Shown: positions 20,291 to 26,055 of the stretch, piece by piece
Position numbering within the stretch: position 1 is the first letter of the stretch
Layout: every line of letters starts with the position of its first letter
NCBI RefSeq assembly: GCF_001632365.1
Contig: NW_024468600.1
Coordinates: 1-26,055, forward strand
DNA from: Laetiporus sulphureus 93-53
Taxonomy: Eukaryota > Basidiomycota > Agaricomycetes > Polyporales > Laetiporaceae
Direction of reading: 5' to 3'
DNA length: 26,055 bases
Made by a program: the position numbers and the translations under genes
The notes under the pieces: generated by a model
What the model was told of the DNA's origin: nothing
Database searches by the model: none
Seen by the model: the letters and a program-made list of their open reading frames with translations, nothing else

Positions 20291-20395
20291 ATGAAGAAGG
20301 AGCTAAAGGAAACATTAGCAACCTATGGTCTCCCACAGCATGATAACAGAGACCAGCTAATAGCACATCTATGAACCTTTGCAAAAGATTGAGAC
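20291..20395 (+). pseudogene. SAP-like motif fragment
   Basis: The plus strand reads MKKELKETLATYGLPQHDNR followed by DQLIAHL, a helix-turn-helix pattern (LKxxLxxYGLPxxGNRxxLIxRL) typical of SAP nucleic-acid-binding motifs. TGA stops at 20372-20374 and 20390-20392 both fall where Arg would be expected (HLRTFAKDRD), consistent with CGA-to-TGA change. The rest of the protein is not recognised. Confidence 0.4.
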
Positions 20396-21388
20396 TAATG
20401 GGCAGGGTGAGCTGATAATCCTGCATGCATTGGATTGCTTAACACTCACCAACATACCTGTGCAGATTGTTCGTCACAGTGCAGAAACAGAAAAGGGACA
20501 ATATACAGTAACTGAGTGACGTAGTGTAGGAGTGTGATGGAATATCTTCGGTTGCTAGGTGGGCTGGGCCTGATGATGTAATGATGACGAAGTGCACTGT
20601 GATTGGTGCTGAGACTTAGCTGAAACTGCGAGAATGTGCCTAGTGACCGTAGCTAAGGCAATAGAAAAGAGCTGCTGGCTGAGAGACGAAGTGCTGAGAC
20701 GTAGGCTGTGGGCTTGTATCAGGCTCACGGGTGAACACGCACTCGATAAAGTGAATCCTTGCGCAGTTCAGTACAAAGGATGCAATCGTCAAATACCACC
20801 GCAAGAAGATGGGCAGAGACTTTCGCACCCCATGTTCACTGTTAGAGAACATCATCGCAAATAACGATAGCTGGGTCAGCCCTCGCCTCGATGATTAATG
20901 TTCAATCAAATCCAGATACTCACCATCCAGCTCCCTCACAGGTCGATGAAGCTCTTCAGCAGCTCTCAAGTCCGAAGAGTCCAGTCTAGCTAATATTTTC
21001 GAGCACATCTGCGAATGGTGCTGAGAGAAGCAAAGAATGGCCTGAGAGTTCGAACTCATCAGCAGATGTGCATGCAGCCAATGACAGTACATACATGGTA
21101 AGCTTTCCATGCTATCTTGATATCGTGAACTTCAGTGTCAAATGTAACAACTGAACAGGGAATTACGATGTGGCGCGTCCAACGAAGGCTTATGAGAATT
21201 GAGCAAAATCAATCTCGTATCATTGTGACACTGACCAGCTTACGTCCTCTACATTTCAGCCCAGCTGACACCAGGCAGTCCACTCTCAATGGCACCTTGC
21301 ACAACACAGTCGAAGGCAATGGAATGCTGCAAATGCTCGAGCTGACACCAACACAGACGGACTGTTCTGCGTCAGCCATTAGTGATGA
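20396..21388. other. Uncertain region, Ser/Gln-rich open frames only
   Basis: The plus strand has a Ser/Pro-rich frame near 20893-21130 (HHPAPSQVDEALQQLSSPKS) with a TAG after SPKSPV, and a further open frame at 21135-21388. No family is recognised. Possibly the remainder of the SAP-like locus. Confidence 0.25.
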
Positions 21389-22149
21389 TGTCACAGTATT
21401 AAGTGGCACCTTTCTTTTGGCACCATTAAAGTCCTCATTTGAGTGGTTATTCAGACGTCAACCTTCATATTGGTCTCACAAAGTGGATACTTGGACAAAC
21501 AGCACAATACTGCCACATATATTGCAGATATGACTGTGTCTACCACATGACCACCAAGCGCCCATGATTCAGCCACCCAGTCACATGACACTGGTTACTT
21601 GCCCTATTTAGAAGTTGTCAGGCGTTGGTCACGTGACACCAGGCCACTTGCTTAAAAAGGAACTCATTGGACCATCAAGCTAGCAAGCACCCAATTCGTC
21701 ACTCAAGATAGTGGCACCACATTGGCCCCTCAGCAGTGGGCCCACCTTTTGGTAATTATCCTATTGGACGAACCACGGCCATTATTAGATAGTTATTATG
21801 ACGAAGTCCAGAACCATTATCGGTTCTGGCAATATGTTCACATGTAGGTACCTGAGATCTCATAGTAGCACAGGGCCAGGAGCCCTGCCCTACATGTATA
21901 TAAGTACATATGAGGAAGCTGGGTATCCCCAGATTCATTATACTATTGTATGTGGCCAGCAGGCCAGCCCCCCCTTTTCACCACTTGTGCAAAGCCATAC
22001 ATTGGGGCTCTGCCTTGATTGTTGGTTGTATGCCACTGCGCGCATCCTTAGCCTAGCCCTTGTGGCAGGCTTTTATATGTGGATCATTTGTGCAGGTCAC
22101 ATAAGCAGACTTGCCCTTAATTGGGTTAAGTGCTTTGTGCTTTGTGACA
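21389..22149 (+). repeat. LTR of a second Ty3-type family (LTR2)
   Basis: The segment starts TGTCACAGTATTAAG and can be ended at TGTGACA (22143-22149), giving inverted LTR termini and about 761 bp. A second copy of its first 62 bp occurs at 25994-26055 with three mismatches, where the window ends. It contains a promoter-like ACATGTATATAAG at about 21892-21904, identical to the motif in the other gypsy LTR family here. The 3' boundary is inferred from the terminal inverted repeat only. Confidence 0.55.
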
Positions 22150-22200
22150 GATAATCATGTAGCTCACAGTGAGCTCCTAGATGATGGGCCAGTGAGCATC

Positions 22201-22461
22201 ATGAGTCAGCAGCCTGAAAAGAACATACCTGCGAAGAACACCACATATATCAACCTAGCCGACATGGACATCCACTTCGACAAGTCCAGTATGTCTGACC
22301 CTTCAATGGTCTACTTCTCCAACGACATACCATGGCCCTTTCGTGAATGAAAACGGTCCAGCCTGCTCACCATCAATGGTCATGGGATACTGGTGAAGCA
22401 TTAAGATGCATTCTATAAGAAGCACAGTGGCTTTGTAGAGACAGATGCATGGAAGGTAATC
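22201..22461 (+). pseudogene. Gag-like fragment downstream of LTR2, truncated by gypsy insertion
   Basis: An ATG at 22201 opens MSQQPEKNIPAKNTTYINLA and MSDPSMVYFSNDIPWPFRE, ending at TGA 22348-22350. In another frame KRSSLLTINGHGILVKH and DAFYKKHSGFVETDAWKV continue to the border of the gypsy LTR at 22462, interrupted by a TAA. Position 50 bp after the LTR suggests the start of a gag gene. No zinc knuckle or capsid motif is visible, so the assignment is positional. Confidence 0.35.
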
Positions 22462-23149
22462 TGTCACAGCACCGCTGGACAAGAGATCAAAAAGACTGAA
22501 AAAGGAATAGTCACGTGGAATGTGCTGCCCTGATCTCCCTGATCCCTTAAGTGGCTTGAGAGCCTAACACTTACTTGTTGGTGAAGCAAGCATATGGAAG
22601 GATGAAAGATATATGGTGGAGCTGGAAGGCTCAGTGGGTGCTACGGTAGTAGACGAGGAGAAACAATCTGAAGTTTCGTCCTCTACATGCTGGTCTTATA
22701 TACATGTACAGTGGGCTATCTTACCTAAGCTACCTAACTACAGGTATAAGCTAATGGCCATACATGGAACAATGATCTGTCCGTAAGTAGAACAATAAGT
22801 GGGAAGATCGATGGCTGCCGTGTGAGCATCGTGTCTATCTTGGTTTCCCTTTGTTCTTCGGTGAGAACATTGTGTCTATCTGGGCTTCTGGCTAAACTAA
22901 TAGGAAGCGGAAGGCCGATGCGTAACAATAGTCCTTGTTCCCTTTGTTCCCAAACAGGTGCCTCTATTGTATCCTGGAATAGACAGGTCCGACTGTATCA
23001 TCCATGGGTCTGGACCATAACATGTGATGTGGACTATCACCTGATCTCTACACATCACGTCGGTGGCTGGGTGGCATGAGATATTGGTGAAGCATGTGAT
23101 CTGTGGTGTGAGTAAAGTCATATGACTTTTGTGACGAAAATCTGTGACA
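22462..23149 (-). repeat. Gypsy 3' LTR
   Basis: 688 bp, reading on the minus strand TGTCACAGATTTTCG to GGTGCTGTGACA, with perfect TGTCACAG/CTGTGACA termini. It follows the polypurine tract directly. Its inverted relative is at 24015-24724. It contains the ACATGTATATAAG promoter-like motif. Flanking bases on the genomic side are TAATC (22457-22461); the partner TSD lies outside the window or is lost. Confidence 0.88.
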
Positions 23150-23165
23150 CTACCCCCCTCTCAAG
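23150..23165 (-). other. Gypsy polypurine tract
   Basis: On the minus strand CTTGAGAGGGGGGTAG precedes the LTR start TGTCACAG. It lies just after the dUTPase stop codon (TGA 23168-23170). Confidence 0.85.
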
Positions 23166-23167
23166 GC

Positions 23168-23565
23168 TCATTGTCCTGAGGAGCCAAAACCTTTATTGCC
23201 TCTTCTTGTTGCTTGTAACGGTTAGTAACTTCTGGAGGGAAGCCCTTCAGCATAATATTTGAAGATTATCTAGGCTATCCTATCTCCTGGTTTGACTGAA
23301 AATACGAAATCCATTGTGTTGATCAGTATGACCTTGAGTTCTCCCATGTAATCTGGGTCAACGACTTCTGCACCCACGTCGATTCCTTGAGCAGCCAGTC
23401 CACTTCGTGGAGCTATTTGTGTGTAGGTATATTTAGGAGGGTCGATGGCGACTCCTGTTCCTACCACAGCTCGTGAGTGTGGGGGAATCTTATGCATCTC
23501 TGCTGCATAAATATCCTATCCAGCTGCCTCGCTTGAGGATTTCTTAGGTGATTTGGTGAGGTCCG
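23168..23565 (-). pseudogene. dUTPase domain at the C-terminus of gypsy Pol
   Basis: dUTPase hydrolyses dUTP to dUMP and keeps uracil out of newly made DNA. All five trimeric-dUTPase motifs can be read in order on the minus strand: motif 1 EAAG.DIYAAE, IPPHSRAVVGTGVAI, motif 2 IAPRSGLA, motif 3 GIDVGAEVVDPDYMGELKVI (catalytic Asp and Tyr present), motif 4 VKPGDRIA and motif 5 RGNKGFGSSG just before the stop. It follows the chromodomain in the same frame. Stops: TAG at 23516-23518 within motif 1 (a Tyr-like position), TAG after motif 4 (a Gln position, 23267-23269) and TAA in the segment before motif 5. It was therefore once the end of the polyprotein and is now inactive. Confidence 0.88.
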
Positions 23566-24014
23566 TCATCTTGTGATATAGGAAGAACTTGTCTGGGTGG
23601 TCGGACATGTTAATCCTGTGTGTGAATTTCGGGGCACCTTCGTATGAGAACAGTTCGAAGTGTTTTCCACTGAATGTAACAATCCTGATTGGTGCTTTGG
23701 GTGCATCTGGGTGTTGCTGGTGAAATTCTTGAAGAAGTTCATTGGCGTTGGTGAGATTTGTTCGGGGTTCCCATGTATCATCGGAATGGTCATAGCCTTT
23801 CCATTTGATGAGGTATTGGACCCTTTCCCTCACAACCTTAGAGTCTAGGATTTCTTCAACTTCGAATTCTGGTTCTCCTTCGATTTCTATAGCTGAGGGC
23901 TTTGGGGATTCGCAGTTTGCGACCATGACTTGATGATACATGATCAACTTGCTAGCATGGAAGACCGAATGAACTTTCATTTGCTTGGGCAGCTCTAGTC
24001 TGAATGTGACTGGG
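23566..24014 (-). pseudogene. Gypsy integrase C-terminus with chromodomain
   Basis: Begins with [20 protein letters not shown], the conserved integrase C-terminal block, directly continuing KLGPV from the other side of the solo LTR. A canonical chromodomain follows: [20 protein letters not shown], then [19 protein letters not shown] and [14 protein letters not shown], with the aromatic-cage residues (Trp of KWKGY, Trp of TWEP) in place. Chromodomains steer chromovirus integration to modified chromatin. The linker to the dUTPase ([20 protein letters not shown]) is uninterrupted. Confidence 0.92.
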
Positions 24015-24724
24015 TGTCACAGATTTTCGCCACAAAGTCCGCACGTGACTTTTCTCACACCACAGATCATGTGCTTCACCAATATCCCATGCCTCTCAGC
24101 CACAGACGTGACACGTAGGGATCAGGTGATAGTCTACATCACATGTTACGGTCCAGACCCATGGATGATATGGTCAGACCTGTCTATTCCAGGATACAAT
24201 AGAGGCACCCATTTGGGAACAAAGGGAATAAGGACTATTGTTACGCATCGGCCTTCCACTTCCGATTAGTTTAGCCAGAAGCCCAGATAGGCACAATGTT
24301 CTCACCGAAGAACAAAGGGAAACCAAGATAGGCACGATGCTCACACGGCAGCCATCAATCTTCTCACTTATTGTTCTACTTACGGACAGATCATTGTTCC
24401 ATGTACGGTTATTAGCTTATACCTGTAGTTAGGTAGCTTAGGTAAGATAGCCCACTGTACATGTATATAAGACCAGCATATAGAGGACAAAACCTCAGAT
24501 TGTTTCTCCTCATCTACTACCGTAGCACCCACTGAGCTTTCCAAGCTCCTGCATATATCTCTCACCCTTCCATACGCTTGCTTCACCAACAAGTAAGTGT
24601 TAGGCTCTCAAGCCACTTAAGGGATCAGGGGGATTATCTGAGATCAGGGGGATTAGGGAGGCACATTTCACATGACCGTTTCTTTTTTAATCTTTTTGAT
24701 CTCTTGTTCAGCGGTGCTATGACA
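24015..24724 (+). repeat. Solo LTR inserted in the gypsy integrase gene
   Basis: 710 bp, TGTCACAGATTTTCGCC to CTATGACA, the same family as the 3' LTR at 22462-23149 but in the opposite orientation. The integrase reading frame resumes exactly across it (KLGPV on one side, TFRLEL on the other). The flanks are CTGGG (24010-24014) and CTGGA (24725-24729); the empty site reads CTGGA, so this is a 5-bp TSD with one mutated base. It contains TATA-like ACATGTATATAAG near 24457-24469. No internal element sequence remains, as after LTR-LTR recombination. Confidence 0.88.
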
Positions 24725-25961
24725 CTGGACCTAGCTTTTGAAGTACTTTGTAAGGTCTGAAGTTTTGTGTGTCTAGCTTCACAGATTTGACTTTTACTCT
24801 GAGATCTTTTTCTTTGAGTAATACTAGGTCTCTGACTTTGAATGAGACTTCCCCCTTTTTCTCGTCGAAGTACCATTTCATCCGTGAAGCTGAAACTTCC
24901 AATGCTGCCTTTGTCTGTTCTTGTACCTCAGATCGGTGGGTGAATAAATGTTCCAATGAAGGGTGACATATTGATTCGTATACGTCTGGTGCCATTTTTG
25001 AATGTCGACCATATTCGACAAAGAATGGGGAAAGTGCGGTGGACTCATGGGTCTGGTTATTGTATGAGAATTCTGCCATTGGTAGATAGTAGACCCAATC
25101 ATTTTGTCTGTGGTTGCAGTACATTTGGGGGTACTGTTCTAACACCTGGTTAACCCTTTCTGTCTGACCGTCTGTTTGGGAATGATACGCTGTAGACATT
25201 GTAGACTTTATACTGAGCTTCTGGCAGAACTCCTGGAATAGTTTACTCGCAAATTGAGTACTTCTGTCTAAGATAATCTGGCGCAGTAATCCATGGAGTT
25301 TGAAGACTTCGTTATAGAATATGTTAGTGACTTGGGATGAGGTGACTGTGTCATCTGTTGCATAAAAGTGTGCTCGCTTCGTGAGTTTGTCTATGACGAC
25401 TAGTATCGCCGTCTTCTCTTCTCCCCTAAAGTTCATAACTGGAGGAAGTTGAGTGATGAGATTGACTGTGATGATCTCCCATGGTCCTTCTGGTACATCA
25501 TTGGGTTGTAGTAGTCCATATGGTTTTTCTCTTGAGTACTTATTGCGTTGACAACTGTCGCAACCTTGTACGTATTTTTTAACCATTACAGACATTTCTG
25601 GCCACCAATAGGTTCAAGTAATGAGCTCCAATGTTTTGAACCTGCCTGGGTGTCTGGCTGGTAACGTGTCATGATGGAGCTTTATTAGGACAAGGCGTAG
25701 CTGTTGATCCTTGGGGACATAAACCTTTCCGTGATGAAGCAGCAGTCTGTGCTCAAAGTTCAAGCCATTGAACACAAAGGTCTGAACCGCTTTGAGACCA
25801 TTGAATACAATGGTTTGAACCGCTTCCAAGCCATTCAATACAATGGTCTGAACCGCTTTGAAGCCATTGAATACAATGGTCTGAACCGCTTTGAAGCCAT
25901 TCAATACAATGGTCTGAACCGCTTTGAAGCCATTGAACACAATGGTTTGAACCGCTTTCAA
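24725..25961 (-). pseudogene. Gypsy integrase, zinc-binding and catalytic domains
   Basis: The zinc-binding HHCC domain is seen as LHHDTLPARHPGRFKTLELI and YVQGCDSCQRNK, with a TGA at 25614-25616 between them (IT.TYWWPEM). The catalytic core has EIITVNLITQLPP, where the first Asp (TVDFI in the family) is Asn, then LDRSTQFASKLFQEFCQKLS with the second Asp, and SQTDGQTERVNQVLEQ with the Glu. The later part (SYNNQTHESTALSPFFVEYG, VLLKEKDLRVKVKSVKL) leads to KLGPV, where the solo LTR interrupts. Upstream, the 33-bp minisatellite is in frame with this reading. The Asn substitution and the stop make it inactive. Confidence 0.93.
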
Positions 25962-25992
25962 GCCATTGAATACAATGGTCTGAACCGCTTTC
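25761..25992. repeat. 33-bp in-frame minisatellite
   Basis: Six full units of 33 bp begin at 25783, 25816, 25849, 25882, 25915 and 25948 (TGAACCGCTTTGAAGCCATT start), with a partial unit at each end. Variation between units is small (GAA/CAA, GAATAC/CAATAC/GAACAC, GGTC/GGTT). As 33 is a multiple of three, every frame repeats an 11-residue unit; in the integrase frame it is FKAVQTIVFNG. It lies where the RNase H to integrase linker would be. Confidence 0.95.
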
Positions 25993-26055
25993 AGTCACAG
26001 TATTAAGTGGCACCTTTCTTTTTGCACCATTAAAGTCCTCATTCGAGTGGTTATT
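25993..26055 (+). repeat. Start of a second LTR2 copy, cut by window end
   Basis: AGTCACAGTATTAAGTGGCACC and onward matches 21389-21450 with few mismatches; the first base of the expected TG terminus is altered. It abuts the last partial minisatellite unit. Confidence 0.75.

Larger units (their letters stand above)
22462..25992 (-). mobile_element. Ty3/gypsy chromovirus, 5'-truncated in window, with dUTPase
   Basis: The element is read on the minus strand: linker with 33-bp minisatellite (25761-25992), integrase (25961 to 24725), interrupted by a solo LTR (24015-24724), integrase C-terminus with chromodomain (24014 to about 23566), dUTPase (to 23168), polypurine tract and 3' LTR (23149 to 22462). 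RT and RNase H are not in the window. Stops and the substituted catalytic Asp show that it is dead. It lies inside the gag-like region of the LTR2 element, so it is nested. Confidence 0.88.

Noticed and set aside
24717..24724. Integrase ending naturally at the stop after KLGPV
   Set aside because: The Ser and stop come from the inserted LTR end; the true continuation TFRLEL is found on the far side at 24014.
25783..25992. CRISPR-like array
   Set aside because: The units are contiguous with no spacers, and the context is a eukaryotic retrotransposon.
25704..26013. Open frames on both strands across the 33-bp repeats as new proteins
   Set aside because: A repeat unit divisible by three without stops keeps every frame open. 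Only the integrase-frame reading has flanking homology.

Overview
The window is nuclear DNA of a filamentous fungus, most likely an agaricomycete basidiomycete. The signs are introns of about 50-80 nt with GTRNGT donors, typically fungal single-copy proteins, a Ty1/copia element and chromodomain-bearing Ty3/gypsy sequence. All identifications come from reading the sequence by eye; no database search was run.

Region 1 (about 0.5-7.66 kb) is a row of conserved housekeeping genes that are nearly all broken or partial: pyruvate dehydrogenase E1-alpha (minus), an Ecm15/UPF0045 protein (minus), an ARMC8/Vid28-like armadillo protein (plus), an RPAP1 C-terminal fragment (minus), an Atg18 fragment (plus), a coiled-coil remnant (minus), a nitronate monooxygenase fragment (plus) and one cullin exon (minus). 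Exon-intron structure is still readable, but most loci carry one-base frameshifts, in-frame stops or truncations. This is either a decaying segment (for example a degenerating duplicate) or sequence with many errors.

Region 2 (7662-10274, minus) is the best-preserved locus. Twelve exons can be joined with every splice phase consistent, giving about 666 residues. The product is a SET/NAP-type histone chaperone followed in frame by an acidic/basic linker and a 2-oxoglutarate/Fe(II) dioxygenase domain with a complete HxD...H...R set, possibly TET/JBP-like. No intergenic space separates the two halves. The locus ends 5 bp from the cullin exon. This possible chaperone-dioxygenase fusion is the most interesting host feature.

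Region 3 (10.3-12.1 kb) is a GC-rich and then pyrimidine-rich non-coding or uncertain region with an 80-bp tandem duplication.

Region 4 (12.1-19.0 kb) is a minus-strand tyrosine-recombinase-like (Crypton-type) pseudogene split by a full-length Ty1/copia element (12870-18465, TSD GTCCA, 314-bp LTRs, half-tRNA-type primer site). The copia 5' LTR is itself interrupted by a 697-bp CACTA-like non-autonomous DNA transposon with a 3-bp TSD.

Region 5 (19.0-26.06 kb) is a retroelement graveyard. One LTR family (TGTCACAGTATT...) precedes a gag-like fragment. That fragment is interrupted by a minus-strand Ty3/gypsy chromovirus whose Pol ends in a chromodomain plus a dUTPase domain with all five motifs recognisable. 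The integrase of this element is split by a solo LTR in the opposite orientation, and a 33-bp in-frame minisatellite lies upstream of the integrase. Many stops in the mobile elements are TGA, as expected from C-to-T change at CGA codons.
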